A program made the position numbers and the translations under genes. A DNA stretch of 64,000 nucleotides from Pelagibius sp050330205 (GTDB lineage: Bacteria > Pseudomonadota > Alphaproteobacteria > Kiloniellales > Kiloniellaceae): positions 1-64,000 of the forward strand of contig JBHJOA010000006.1 of assembly GCA_050330205.1 (NCBI GenBank), in the 5' to 3' direction. The notes under the pieces were generated by a model, which saw only the letters and a list, made by a program, of their open reading frames with translations, searched no databases and was not told where the DNA came from. Shown here piece by piece: positions 45,222 through 54,334 of the stretch. Position 1 is the first letter of the stretch; each line of letters opens with the position of its first letter.

Positions 45222-46126
45222 CGGGCCAGCATCCGCGCTGCCTCGCCACGCAGGCGCCCGGCGGCGAAATCTATGAAGCTGCGCAGCTTGGCCGAGGGCC
45301 GGCGACCCTCGGCATGCAGCAGGTGGATGGGGATCAGGCGATCTTCGAAGTCTTCCAGGATCTCGACCAGCCCGCCGTCGGCCAGCGCATCGGCCACCTG
45401 GTAGGACAGCGGGCGGGCGATGCCCCAACCCGCCAGCGCGGCCTCGACGGCGGCTTCCGTGCTGTTGACCTGTAGGGCAGGGGCGAGGCGGATGGTCTGG
45501 CGCCGGCCGTCGCGGACGTAGGTCCAGGCCGGCACGTCGGCGACGCCGGTGATGAAGACGACGCGTGCGGCGGTCAGCTCCGCCGGATTTTCCGGCCGGC
45601 CGTGGCGCCGGAGGTAGTCCGGCGCCGCCACGGTGACGTGGCGCACCGCGCCGACGCGCAGCGCGGCAAGCGAGGAATCGGCCAACTCGCCGATGCGCAG
45701 GGCGGCATCGAGGCCTTCCTCGGTCAGGCTTACATTGCGGTCGAGGAGCAGCACCCGGGCGGTGACCGACGGAAAGGCGTCGAGGTAGTCGCGCAGGATC
45801 GGCGCCAGGAAACGTCGGCCGAAAAGCACCGGCGCGGTGACGTTCAACTCGCCGCTGGGGGTTGCCTGCACGCCTGTAGCCGAGGTCTCCGCCTCCTCGA
45901 GGTCGCCGAGGATGCGCGCGGCGTCCTCTCGCAGGCGCCGCCCGGCCTCGGTCAGGGTCACCCGGCGGGTGGAGCGGGCAAAGAGGCGGACGCCGAGCCG
46001 CGTCTCCAGCGCCGTGACCAGGCGGGTCACCGCCGGCGGCGACATGCGAAGGCGCCGCGCCGCCGCATTGAAGGCACCTTCCTCGGCCACCGCCAGGAAG
46101 GTCGAGAGTTCGCGAAAGCGATCCAT
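45218..46126 (-). CDS. LysR-family transcriptional regulator
   Basis: About 302 residues: LysR helix-turn-helix (ELSTFLAVAEEGAFNAAARRLRMSPPAVTR) and effector domain (LNVTAPVLFGRRFLAPILRDYL, LDAALRIGELADSSL). This is the CrgA/DmlR-like group. I prefer the ATG at 46126, where the sequence starts MDRFRELSTF, over one ten codons upstream. It is divergent from a PNPOx-family gene with a palindromic AT-rich region between them, so that gene is the likely target. Confidence 0.87.
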   Translation of the reverse strand: MDRFRELSTFLAVAEEGAFNAAARRLRMSPPAVTRLVTALETRLGVRLFARSTRRVTLTEAGRRLREDAARILGDLEEAETSATGVQATPSGELNVTAPVLFGRRFLAPILRDYLDAFPSVTARVLLLDRNVSLTEEGLDAALRIGELADSSLAALRVGAVRHVTVAAPDYLRRHGRPENPAELTAARVVFITGVADVPAWTYVRDGRRQTIRLAPALQVNSTEAAVEAALAGWGIARPLSYQVADALADGGLVEILEDFEDRLIPIHLLHAEGRRPSAKLRSFIDFAAGRLRGEAARMLAR

Positions 46127-46154
46127 TGTTCCATAAATCGGAATAGAGTAATGC

Positions 46155-46171
46155 AATAATCACATATTATT
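46155..46171. promoter_or_regulatory. AATAAT-N5-ATTATT palindrome, candidate LysR site
   Basis: A 17-bp inverted repeat with T-N11-A character lies between the LysR start (46126) and the PNPOx-family start (46236), nested inside looser GGAATAGA/TCTATTTCC arms. Position and symmetry fit a LysR recognition site; binding is inferred. Confidence 0.5.
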
Positions 46172-46235
46172 CTATTTCCAGGTAGGCATTATCTTTCCTC
46201 CAGAAGCGCATTCAGATCTGCGCAGGGAGGACGCC

Positions 46236-46880
46236 ATGCCCCGGGCCTTTGCCGAAATCGCCTTCACGCCGGCCGTGCTGGCCGAGCAGCAACGTCAGGG
46301 CTCGGCCGCAAGCTATGCCCGCTTTCTCGATCCCGGGGAGACGGCCGGGGCCGCTCTCGGGCCGGCCGAGGCCGCCTTCGTCGCCGCGCGCGACGGTTTT
46401 TACCAGGCGACGGTTAGCGAGACCGGCTGGCCCTACGTGCAGTTCCGCGGCGGGCCGCGCGGCTTCCTCAAGGTGCTCGACGACAGGACGCTGGCCTACG
46501 CCGACTTTCGCGGCAACCGCCAGTATCTCAGCGTCGGCAACCTGAAGGGCGACGGTCGCGTCGCGCTCATCCTGGTCGACTATCCGAACCGCCGCCGCCT
46601 GAAGGTCTGGGGCCATGCGAAGATCGTCGACATCGCCGATGATCCGGCCCTGGTCGCCCGCCTGCACGACCCGGCCTATAAGGCCCGACCCGAGCGGGCG
46701 GTGGTGATCTCCGTCGCCGCGCTCGACTGGAACTGCCCGCAGCACCTGCCCGAGCGCTACACCCTGGAGGAACTGGAGCCGGCACTCTCGCAACTGCGTG
46801 AGGAGATGCTCCGCTTGCGCGAGGAGAACGCGCGGCTGAAGGGCGAAACATTGAAGGCCGAGCCGCTGCCCGGCGGCTGA
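46236..46880 (+). CDS. Pyridoxamine 5'-phosphate oxidase-family flavoprotein
   Basis: About 214 residues with the split-barrel FMN-binding pattern: a helical N-terminus, VAARDGFYQATVSETGWPYVQFRGGPRGFLKVL, then DFRGNRQYLSVGNL and VALILVDYPNRRRLKVWG. This matches the PNPOx-like group that includes general stress and small-molecule oxidoreductases, not the true PdxH. A C-terminal helix with heptad-like leucines (LEPALSQLREEMLRLREEN) follows. The ATG is preceded by GGGAGG. It is divergent from a LysR gene. Confidence 0.82.
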   Translation: MPRAFAEIAFTPAVLAEQQRQGSAASYARFLDPGETAGAALGPAEAAFVAARDGFYQATVSETGWPYVQFRGGPRGFLKVLDDRTLAYADFRGNRQYLSVGNLKGDGRVALILVDYPNRRRLKVWGHAKIVDIADDPALVARLHDPAYKARPERAVVISVAALDWNCPQHLPERYTLEELEPALSQLREEMLRLREENARLKGETLKAEPLPGG

Positions 46881-46912
46881 CAAGGCCACCGACTTGCCTT
46901 AGCATCGCACCC

Positions 46913-47086
46913 ATGAGCGAGATCGTGAATCTGCGGCAGGCGAAGAAGCGCCGAGCGCGTGCCGAGAAGGAGGCCAAGGCTGCGGCCAATCGGGTCGAGT
47001 TCGGCCGCACGAAAGCCGAGCGCCGCGAGACCGGGGCCGAACGCGGCAAAGCGCAGCGCGAGCTCGACGGCAAGAAGCTCGATTAG
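46913..47086 (+). CDS. DUF4169 small protein
   Basis: A 57-residue, highly charged protein that is almost a single helix. It begins EIVNLRQAKKRRARAEKEA and continues with the FGRTKAERR motif and a KKLD ending, which is the DUF4169 pattern seen widely in alphaproteobacteria. The function is unknown. It starts 33 bases after the PNPOx gene and ends 15 bases before the EamA gene. Confidence 0.78.
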   Translation: MSEIVNLRQAKKRRARAEKEAKAAANRVEFGRTKAERRETGAERGKAQRELDGKKLD

Positions 47087-47101
47087 GCGCGATCCCGCGG
47101 C

Positions 47102-48034
47102 GTGACCTCTCGGCCGGTTCCTTCGCTGCACCGCTTCACGGCGTCGCCGCCGGTCGCCGCGCTGCTGTTGGTCGTCTCCTCGGCCTGCTGGGGCGGCAAC
47201 ATCTTCATCGGCCGGCTGGTGCACGCCGAGGTGCCGCCGGTGGGCCTCAGCTTCTGGCGCTGGCTCCTGGCGCTTCTCCTGCTGCTGCCCTTCGCCTGGC
47301 CGCGGCTGCGGCGTGACTGGCCGGAGATTCGACGCCATTGGCGCGCCCTGGCGACGCTCGCCTTCTTCGGCATGGCCGCCTTCCATACCGCGCTCTATCT
47401 CTCGGTGAACTACACCACGGCGACCAATGCGGCGCTGGTGATTGCCGTTTGTCCTGTGCTGGTGCCGGTGTTCTCCTGGGCGCTCTACCGCGAGCCGATC
47501 AGCCTGCGCATCGTGCTGGCGGCGCTGGTGTCCCTGGCCGGCGTGGCGGTGGTGGTGACGCGCGGCGATCTCGCCCGGCTTCTCGAGCTTGGGATCAATG
47601 CCGGCGACCTCATCATGCTGGTCGCCGCCTTCGCATGGTCGATCTACACCGTGCTGGTGAAGCGCCGGCCGGCCGGCCTGCACCCGCAGTCGCTACTGGT
47701 CGCCACGATGCTGGCGGCGGCGATCATGCTGCTGCCGGTCTACCTCTGGGAAACCGCGACGCTGCGGCCGATGCCGGTGACGGGCGAATCCCTGCTCACC
47801 ATCGTCTACGTGGTGATCTTCGCCTCGCTGCTGGCTTTTCTCTGCTTCAACCGTGGCATCGAGGTGCTGGGGCCGAACAAGGGCGGCCTCTTTCTGCACC
47901 TGGTGCCGGTCTTCGCCGCCCTGCTCGCCTTCGCCTTCCTCGGCGAGCGCCTGCAGGCCTTCCACGGCGTCGGCATCGCCGCCATCGTCACCGGCATCGT
48001 CCTGGCGACTACGGCGAAGCAGGAGAGGCGCTAA
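47102..48034 (+). CDS. EamA/DMT-family transporter
   Basis: A 310-residue protein with ten membrane helices in two EamA repeats (LLLVVSSACWGGNIFIGRL; LIMLVAAFAWSIYTVLVKR) and the usual late GPNKGGLFLHLVPVFAALLAF. It is a probable metabolite exporter. The start is a GTG at 47102 shortly after the DUF4169 stop, without a strong ribosome site. It overlaps the convergent FAD-oxidase gene by four bases. Confidence 0.87.
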   Translation: MTSRPVPSLHRFTASPPVAALLLVVSSACWGGNIFIGRLVHAEVPPVGLSFWRWLLALLLLLPFAWPRLRRDWPEIRRHWRALATLAFFGMAAFHTALYLSVNYTTATNAALVIAVCPVLVPVFSWALYREPISLRIVLAALVSLAGVAVVVTRGDLARLLELGINAGDLIMLVAAFAWSIYTVLVKRRPAGLHPQSLLVATMLAAAIMLLPVYLWETATLRPMPVTGESLLTIVYVVIFASLLAFLCFNRGIEVLGPNKGGLFLHLVPVFAALLAFAFLGERLQAFHGVGIAAIVTGIVLATTAKQERR

Positions 48035-49473
48035 GGGGCGATCACCTTGCCGGGGTTCATCAGGCCCTCGGGGTCCAGCGCCTGCTTCACGCGGCGCATG
48101 AGGTCGATCTCGACCTCCGACTTGAAGTGGGCGTTCTCCGCCACCTTCATGTGGCCGATGCCGTGCTCGGCGGAAATCGAGCCGCCCATGGCGACGACCA
48201 GTTCGTGTACGGCCTCATTCACTGCACCCCAACGCGCGAGGTAGGAATCGCGGTCGGCGCCTTCCGGCTGCGAGAGATTGAAGTGGATGTTGCCGTCGCC
48301 GACATGGCCGAAAGGCACCGGGCGGATGCCGGGCACCATCTCCTCGACCAGCCTGGTCGCGCGCTCGATGAATTCGGGAGTCTTCGACACGGCGACCGAG
48401 ATGTCGTGCTTGATGGAGCCGCCCTCGAACTTCTGCGCCTCGACAATGCCTTCGCGGATCGCCCAGAAGGCCTGCCCCTGGCGCTCGTTGGCCGCCAGCG
48501 CCGCGTCGCCGACCAGTCCGTCCTCGATGGCGGCGCCGAGGAACTCCTCCAGGCTATCGCGCAGGGAGCCGTCGGCGCGGCCCGAGGCGAGCTCGACCAG
48601 CAGGTACCAGTCGCTGCGTTCGGCCAGCGGATCTTCGATGCCCTCGACGTGCTTCAGGGCGAAGTCCAGTCCGATGCGCGGGATCAGCTCGAAGGCGTTG
48701 ACGCGGTCGCCGGTGGACACGCGCGCGCGGGCCAGGAGCTCCACGGCGGCGGCGGGATCGCGCACGGCGACGAAGGCTACCTCCGTCTCTGCCGGGCGCG
48801 GGAACAGCTTCAGGCAGGCGGCGGTGATGATGCCGAGGGTGCCCTCGGCACCGATGAAGAGGTGCTTCAGCGCGTAGCCCGTGTTGTCCTTGCGCAGGGC
48901 ACGCAGACCGTTCCAGATCCGCCCGTCCGGCAGCACCACCTCCAGGCCCAGCACCAGGTCGCGGGCGGTGCCGTAGCGCAACACGTGGACGCCACCGGCA
49001 TTGGTCGAGAGATTGCCGCCGATCTGGCAGGAGCCCTCGGCGCCGAGGCTCAGCGGGAACAGGCGGTCGGCTCTCTCCGCCGCTTCCTGCACCTGCTGCA
49101 GGATGCAGCCGGCTTCGACGGTGATGGAGTAGTCGGCGGCGTCGACCTCGCGCACCTTGTTCAGGCGCCCGAGGCTCAGCAGCACCGAGTTGTCCTCGGC
49201 GAAGGGCACGGCGCCGGCGACGAGGCCGGTGTTGCCGCCCTGCGGGACGATGGCGGCGCCGGCGTCACGGCAGAGCTTCACCGCCGTGGCAACCTCTTCG
49301 GTCGAGGCCGGCCGCACCGCGAAGGGCGCCGCACCCTGGTAGCGGCGCCGCTGCTCGGCGAGGTAGGGCGCAAGGGCGTCGGGCTCGCTGACCACGGCCT
49401 TGTCGCCCAGCGCGTCGATGAGCTTCCGCTTCAGGGCGTCCATGTCGGGGATCTTTGGAGAAGCTGCGTCCAT
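48031..49473 (-). CDS. FAD-linked oxidoreductase (GlcD / D-2-hydroxyglutarate dehydrogenase type)
   Basis: A 480-residue flavoenzyme. The PCMH-type FAD-binding domain is clear (IVPQGGNTGLVAGAVP, then LSLGAEGSCQIGGNLSTNAGG and GAEGTLGIIT), followed by the FAD-oxidase C-terminal domain with FGHVGDGNIHFN and the EHGIGHMK metal/substrate motif. It oxidises a D-2-hydroxy acid such as D-lactate, glycolate or D-2-hydroxyglutarate. The iron-sulfur partner subunits of GlcDEF are not adjacent, which favours a stand-alone D-2-hydroxyglutarate-type enzyme. Confidence 0.9.
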   Translation of the reverse strand: MDAASPKIPDMDALKRKLIDALGDKAVVSEPDALAPYLAEQRRRYQGAAPFAVRPASTEEVATAVKLCRDAGAAIVPQGGNTGLVAGAVPFAEDNSVLLSLGRLNKVREVDAADYSITVEAGCILQQVQEAAERADRLFPLSLGAEGSCQIGGNLSTNAGGVHVLRYGTARDLVLGLEVVLPDGRIWNGLRALRKDNTGYALKHLFIGAEGTLGIITAACLKLFPRPAETEVAFVAVRDPAAAVELLARARVSTGDRVNAFELIPRIGLDFALKHVEGIEDPLAERSDWYLLVELASGRADGSLRDSLEEFLGAAIEDGLVGDAALAANERQGQAFWAIREGIVEAQKFEGGSIKHDISVAVSKTPEFIERATRLVEEMVPGIRPVPFGHVGDGNIHFNLSQPEGADRDSYLARWGAVNEAVHELVVAMGGSISAEHGIGHMKVAENAHFKSEVEIDLMRRVKQALDPEGLMNPGKVIAP

Positions 49474-49483
49474 GCGCCTGAAT

Positions 49484-50509
49484 CTAGGGACTATCGCCCG
49501 CCCTGGCGAGTCCGCCGCCGCGCGGCGCTGCCGCGCGCCTGAGGCGGTCGTTGATGGCGGCGCCCAAGCCGCCCGTGGCCCCCGTCTGCGGGATCGGCAC
49601 CACCGCGATGGCCCGCACGTCGAGGGCGTCGAGACGGTGCAGGTAGGCGAAGAGATGCGCCGCGGCTTCCTTGAGATCGCCTGTCGGGCTGAGGTTCAGG
49701 GTCTGCGCCGCGCCGGCCGGCACCTCGGCCCCGAAGGCCAGCAGGGCCTCGTCGGCGGCGACATCCCGCGCCTCGAGGCGCAGCGGGCGATCCGGGGCAT
49801 AGTGGCTGGACAGCATACCCGGTCCTTTCAGAACGCCGGATTCTCTGTTCTCTGCGGTTTCCGGGCCCTCGATTACGTCTCCGAGGATTGGGGTCAGGTC
49901 TTGCGCCATCACGCTCCCGGGGCGCAGGATCGCCGGCGTCGCGCCGCTGAGGTCCAGCACCGTCGACTCCAGGCCCAGCGGGCAGGGGCCGCCATCGAGG
50001 ATCAGCGGCACCCTGGCGCCGAGGGAGGCGGCGACGTGGGCCGCCTCGGTCGGGCTGATGCGCCCGGAGGCGTTGGCGCTGGGCGCTGCCAGCGGCAGTC
50101 CGCATTCCGCCAGCAGGCGCCGGGCGACGGGATGGGCCGGCACGCGCACCGCCTGGCTGTCGAGACCGGCGCTGCACAGCAGCGAGATGCGGCTGTCGCG
50201 GCGGCGTGGCAGCACCAGGGTGAGGGGACCCGGCCAGAAGGCCGCCGCCACCCGGCGGGCACGGTCGTCGAAGACCACCTCCCGTTCCGCCGCCGCGGCA
50301 TCCGTGAAGTGTACGATCAGCGGGTTGAACTGCGGGCGGTCCTTGGCGGCGAAGATGCCGGCGACGGCGGCGTCGGAGGTGGCGTCGGCGCCCAGTCCGT
50401 AGACCGTCTCGGTCGGGAAGGCGACGAGGCGGCCGGCGCGCAGCAATGCGGCGGCGCGCGCCAAGGCGTCGTCGTCGGGCGGCAGGATCTCTGGGCTCCT
50501 CGGATTCAT
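49484..50509 (-). CDS. L-threonylcarbamoyladenylate synthase (Sua5/YrdC)
   Basis: About 341 residues. The YrdC domain spans roughly residues 10-205 (AGRLVAFPTETVYGLGADA, the KDRPQFNPL motif, LLAAPSANASGRISPT) and the Sua5 C-terminal domain follows after the GMLSSHYAP linker. It makes threonylcarbamoyl-AMP from threonine, bicarbonate and ATP for the universal t6A37 tRNA modification. The start at 50509 gives the normal family length; the ribosome site is weak. It is divergent from an aminotransferase gene. Confidence 0.92.
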   Translation of the reverse strand: MNPRSPEILPPDDDALARAAALLRAGRLVAFPTETVYGLGADATSDAAVAGIFAAKDRPQFNPLIVHFTDAAAAEREVVFDDRARRVAAAFWPGPLTLVLPRRRDSRISLLCSAGLDSQAVRVPAHPVARRLLAECGLPLAAPSANASGRISPTEAAHVAASLGARVPLILDGGPCPLGLESTVLDLSGATPAILRPGSVMAQDLTPILGDVIEGPETAENRESGVLKGPGMLSSHYAPDRPLRLEARDVAADEALLAFGAEVPAGAAQTLNLSPTGDLKEAAAHLFAYLHRLDALDVRAIAVVPIPQTGATGGLGAAINDRLRRAAAPRGGGLARAGDSP

Positions 50510-50694
50510 GGCGGCGCAGTCTAGTCGCTCGCCCGGGAAATGCATCTCTTGGTTTCGCGCCGGTTTCACGCAGGTTTCAGGTCTCGACAGGCCGCAATGC
50601 CGGGCGTAGAGAAGGCCCCGTTCCTGCCGCGGCAGGTCAAAGCTCCCCGCCACAGTCGCCGGCGTCGTGGGGCGGAAACGTGAGGATCGAGAGA

Positions 50695-51885
50695 ATGAGC
50701 GCTGTCGTTTCGGATCGCGTGCACGCGGCCGCCGCAAGCCTGGCGCCGGTCCAGGATTTCTACTTCAATTCCCGCTATGCCGAGCGCCGGGGTGCCCCCG
50801 GGGTCTGCGACTTTACCTTCGGCAATCCCCAGGAGTTTCCGCTGGCCGGCCTGGTGCAGGCGCTGCACAAGCACGCCGACCCGCAGAACATCTCCTGGTA
50901 CGCCTATAAGACGAACGAAGCGGAGCCGCGCGCCTTTCTGGCGGACAGCCTGACGCGCGAACTCGGCCTCGACTTCGAAGCCGACGATATCGCCATGACG
51001 GCAGGGGCCTTCGGCGCCATCGCGCTGGCTTTCCGCCTGCTGCTCACGGCCGGCGACGAGGTGATCGTCCCGCTGCCGGGCTGGTTCTGCTATGGCTCGG
51101 TGCTCGCCGCCGAAAGCGCCCGCGAAGTGCAGGTGCCGCTGGCGGAGGGAACCTTCGACCTCGACCTGGAAGCCATCGACGCGGCGATCGGGCCGCGCAC
51201 CCGCATCGTGGTGGTGAACTCGCCGCACAATCCGACCGGCCGCGTCTATCCGCGCGCGCAGCTGGAAGCCCTCGCCGAGCTGCTGGAGCGAGCCTCCGCG
51301 CGCATCGGCCGGCGCATCTTCCTGCTCTCCGACGAGCCCTACCGGCGCATCCGTTTCGACGGCATCCCCTTCGTCAGCCCGGCGGCGGTCTATCCTTGGA
51401 GCCTGATCGACTACAGTTACGGCAAGATCATGTTGGCGCCGGGACAGCGCATCGGCTATCTCGCCGTTTCTCCGCTGATGCCGGCAGCCGAGCGCCGGGC
51501 CCTGCGCGAGGCCTTCTTCACGGCCCAGGTGTCGCTCGGCTGGAGTTTCCCCAGCGCCCTCATGCAGCACGCCATTCCGGACCTCGAGGAGCTGACCATC
51601 GACATGGCCGCGCTGACCCGCCGGCGGGACCGCATGGTGGATGCGCTGACGCAGTGGGGCTACGGGGTTATCCAGCCGGAGGGCACCTTCTACCTTTTCG
51701 GCCGTGCGCCGGGCGGCGACAGCGACGCCCTCTTCAACGGCCTTGCCGACCGCGACGTCTTCGTCATGCCCGGCAGAGTGCTGCAGACGCCGCAGTACTT
51801 CCGGGTCTGCCTGACGGCGACCGACGACATGGTCGAACGCGCGCTGCCGGCCTTCCAGGACGTCGCCCGCCGCCAGGCGGCCTAG
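50695..51885 (+). CDS. PLP-dependent aminotransferase, class I/II
   Basis: About 396 residues of fold type I. The NPHNPTG-type motif appears as NSPHNPTGRVY, the aspartate that contacts the PLP ring as LLSDEPYRRI, and the PLP lysine as SYGKIMLAPGQRIGY. The phosphate-binding serine/arginine loop follows, and the C-terminal arginine is in YFRVCLTAT. The substrate is unknown; the sequence resembles the broad aspartate/aromatic group. The ATG at 50695 has GAGAG upstream; a GTG at 50680 is a second possibility. Confidence 0.88.
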   Translation: MSAVVSDRVHAAAASLAPVQDFYFNSRYAERRGAPGVCDFTFGNPQEFPLAGLVQALHKHADPQNISWYAYKTNEAEPRAFLADSLTRELGLDFEADDIAMTAGAFGAIALAFRLLLTAGDEVIVPLPGWFCYGSVLAAESAREVQVPLAEGTFDLDLEAIDAAIGPRTRIVVVNSPHNPTGRVYPRAQLEALAELLERASARIGRRIFLLSDEPYRRIRFDGIPFVSPAAVYPWSLIDYSYGKIMLAPGQRIGYLAVSPLMPAAERRALREAFFTAQVSLGWSFPSALMQHAIPDLEELTIDMAALTRRRDRMVDALTQWGYGVIQPEGTFYLFGRAPGGDSDALFNGLADRDVFVMPGRVLQTPQYFRVCLTATDDMVERALPAFQDVARRQAA

Positions 51886-52082
51886 GGCGCCTTCCGGGAC
51901 GCGCCAGGGTCCTGGCCCCCGCTGGCCCCGAAGCGGCCGGAAAGCCGCAGCGCGGCATGGGCTCGGCGCGCGCCCAGCCATGCGTCCAGCGGACAGCAGA
52001 ATTGTCGACAGTTGGCTATGGGAATTTGAGCCGGCCTGCTATAAGGCCCTGAAGTCCGTTCCTTTCCCGGAATCCGGTATCC

Positions 52083-52841
52083 ATGGTCGAGTGGCTGGTT
52101 CCCGCCGACGTCGGGCTGACGGCGTCGGTGTTTCTGATCCTGTTCAGCGCCTTTACTTCCTTCATCACCGCGGCGGCCGGCATCGGCGGCGGCATCATGA
52201 TGATCGCGGTCATGGCGGTGCTCATGCCCGCCCAGGCGGTGATTCCCGTGCACGGCCTGGTGCAGATCGGCTCCAACGCCGGGCGCGCCGCGATTATGAT
52301 CAACGGCGTCCAGTGGCGGGTGCTCGGGCCTTTCTTCATCGGCAGCCTCGCCGGCGCCGCTGTCGGCGGCCTGACGGTGATCCAACTGCCCCCGGCGATC
52401 CTCAACATCGGGCTCGCCTGCTTCATCCTGTGGTCGGTCTGGGGACCGCCGCTGGCCGCCCACGGCCGCTTCAAGGTAATCGCCACCGGCGCCTTCTCCA
52501 GCTTTCTCACCATGTTCTTCGGCGCCACCGGGACCTTCGTCTCGGCCATGCTGAAGACCATGCGCCTCGGCCGTGTCGAGCACGTCGCCACCCACTCCGC
52601 CTGCATGGTGGCGCAGCACTTCATCAAGGTGGTCGCCTTCGGCCTGCTCGGCTTCGCTTATGGGCCTTACCTGGGCCTTATCGTTGTCATGATCGTCAGC
52701 GGCTTCGTCGGCACGGTGATCGGCAAGCATGTGCTGGTGAAGATGAACGACGTCACCTTCCATCGCGTGCTGGCGGTGCTGCTGTCGATCCTTGCGCTGC
52801 GGCTGCTGTACGAGGGCGTCTCCCTGCTCGGCTGGCTGTGA
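52083..52841 (+). CDS. TauE/SafE-family sulfite/anion exporter
   Basis: A 252-residue membrane protein with eight hydrophobic helices and the TauE/SafE (TSUP) signature: SFITAAAGIGGGIMMIAVM, HGLVQIGSNAGRA in the first half and FFGATGTFVSAML with VATHSACMVAQHFIKV in the second. These transporters export sulfite, sulfoacetate or related anions. The sulfide-oxidation operon a few kilobases to the right gives it a possible role in disposing of sulfite, but no direct link is visible. Confidence 0.87.
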   Translation: MVEWLVPADVGLTASVFLILFSAFTSFITAAAGIGGGIMMIAVMAVLMPAQAVIPVHGLVQIGSNAGRAAIMINGVQWRVLGPFFIGSLAGAAVGGLTVIQLPPAILNIGLACFILWSVWGPPLAAHGRFKVIATGAFSSFLTMFFGATGTFVSAMLKTMRLGRVEHVATHSACMVAQHFIKVVAFGLLGFAYGPYLGLIVVMIVSGFVGTVIGKHVLVKMNDVTFHRVLAVLLSILALRLLYEGVSLLGWL

Positions 52842-53017
52842 GCCGAACCAATGGCGCAGCCAATCGCCGATCAATGATCAACCAATTCACATGAAACCTC
52901 CGTCGGTATGGCTTGTTATTCTTGAAATCTAAGTCAGTTCCGGCTTTAACCAATGTCGGCGGGACGACCGCCGGACAAGGCCGGGATAACCGGCTGCCGC
53001 ATTCTCGGGAGGACGTC

Positions 53018-54298
53018 ATGGACGCAGCGAACAACCGCCTTGCCCGCAACCTGCGGCGGCTGGCGCACATCGACCTGCCCGGCGGCGGCCAGGTGGTGGT
53101 CCAGGACGGCTATGCCTACGTCGGCCACATGAAGCCCCCCTACGGGACCACCATCCTCGACGTCCGCGACCCGAAGAACCCGCGCGTCGCCGCCGAGATC
53201 CGCCTGGACGACGACACCTCCCACACCCACAAGGTGCGGGTCGCCGGGGACATCATGGTCACCAACGTGGAACAGAACCGGCGCCACTTCCTGCGCAAGG
53301 GCGAGCGCTTGCCGGACCTGCGCGTGGAGCTCGCGGCCAGGCTCGGGCGCCCGGCCGGGGACGCGGAACTCGCGGAGGCCCTCGGCGTCGAGCCGGGCCA
53401 GGTGGCCGAACTCGAGGCGGCGCGCCTGCGCGGCTATGGCGACGGTGGCTTCAAGGTGTGGGACATCTCCGACAGGACGAAGCCGCGCCTGCTGTGCCAC
53501 CAGCGCACCCACGGCTTCGGCACCCACCGCTTCGACATGGACCGGAACTACGCCTACATCTCGACCGAGATGGAGGGCTACCTCGGCAACATCCTGGTGA
53601 TCTACGACCTGAAGGACCCGGCTTGCCCGCAGGAGGTGTCGCGCTGGCACATGCCGGGCCAGCACATCGCCGGCGGCGAGATGCCGACCTGGAAGGGCTA
53701 CAAGAATCGCCTGCACCACGCCATGCGTGTCGGCGACGAGATGTGGGCCGCCTGCTGGCATGCGGGCTTCCGGGTGCTCGACGTCAGCGACATTTCACGG
53801 CCCAGGGTGATCGGCAGCCACGACTACCACCCGCCCTTCCCGGAGCCGACCCACACCATTATGCCGGTCGCCGGCACGGTCGCCGGGCGGCGCATCGCCG
53901 TCTGCGTCGACGAGGAGCACGACCACCATCCCGGGCGCCTGCACGCCTTCCTCTGGGTCTTCGACGTCACCGACCTCGACAACATCACGGCGCTCTCGGC
54001 CTTTGACGTCAGCGAGCTCGATTCCCCCTGGGCGCGGGCGCCGGGACGCTTCGGTGCCCACCAGTTCCGCGAGAAGCTGGACGAGCCGCTGGTCTATGCC
54101 ACCTGGTTCGCCGGTGGCCTGCGGGTGATCGACGTCTCCGACCCCTTCGCGCCGCAGGAGATCGCCCATTTCATTCCCGAGCCGGTGGGCGACGAAGCGA
54201 GCCCGCAGTCCAACGACGTCGACGTCGACGAGAACGGTGTCATCTATCTCCTCGACCGCAACCGCGGCTTCGACATTCTCAAGATGACCAACCGCTAG
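53018..54298 (+). CDS. LVIVD-repeat beta-propeller protein with sigma-like insert
   Basis: About 426 residues built of LVIVD-type beta-propeller blades (GYAYVGHMKPPYGTTILDVRD, GGFKVWDISDRTKPR, GFRVLDVSDISRPRV, GLRVIDVSDPFAPQEI). Between the second and third blades, residues 97-135 carry an insert reading ELAARLGRPAGDAELAEALG and then a helix, which looks like the region-3 helix-turn-helix of sigma-70 factors. No signal peptide is evident. Propellers of this kind are thought to bind proteins or metals. GGGAGGA precedes the ATG. The alpha/beta hydrolase 36 bases downstream is probably its operon partner. Confidence 0.78.
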   Translation: MDAANNRLARNLRRLAHIDLPGGGQVVVQDGYAYVGHMKPPYGTTILDVRDPKNPRVAAEIRLDDDTSHTHKVRVAGDIMVTNVEQNRRHFLRKGERLPDLRVELAARLGRPAGDAELAEALGVEPGQVAELEAARLRGYGDGGFKVWDISDRTKPRLLCHQRTHGFGTHRFDMDRNYAYISTEMEGYLGNILVIYDLKDPACPQEVSRWHMPGQHIAGGEMPTWKGYKNRLHHAMRVGDEMWAACWHAGFRVLDVSDISRPRVIGSHDYHPPFPEPTHTIMPVAGTVAGRRIAVCVDEEHDHHPGRLHAFLWVFDVTDLDNITALSAFDVSELDSPWARAPGRFGAHQFREKLDEPLVYATWFAGGLRVIDVSDPFAPQEIAHFIPEPVGDEASPQSNDVDVDENGVIYLLDRNRGFDILKMTNR

Positions 54299-54334
54299 GC
54301 CCGATACAGCATAATGGGAAGGAAAGGTTCGTAG

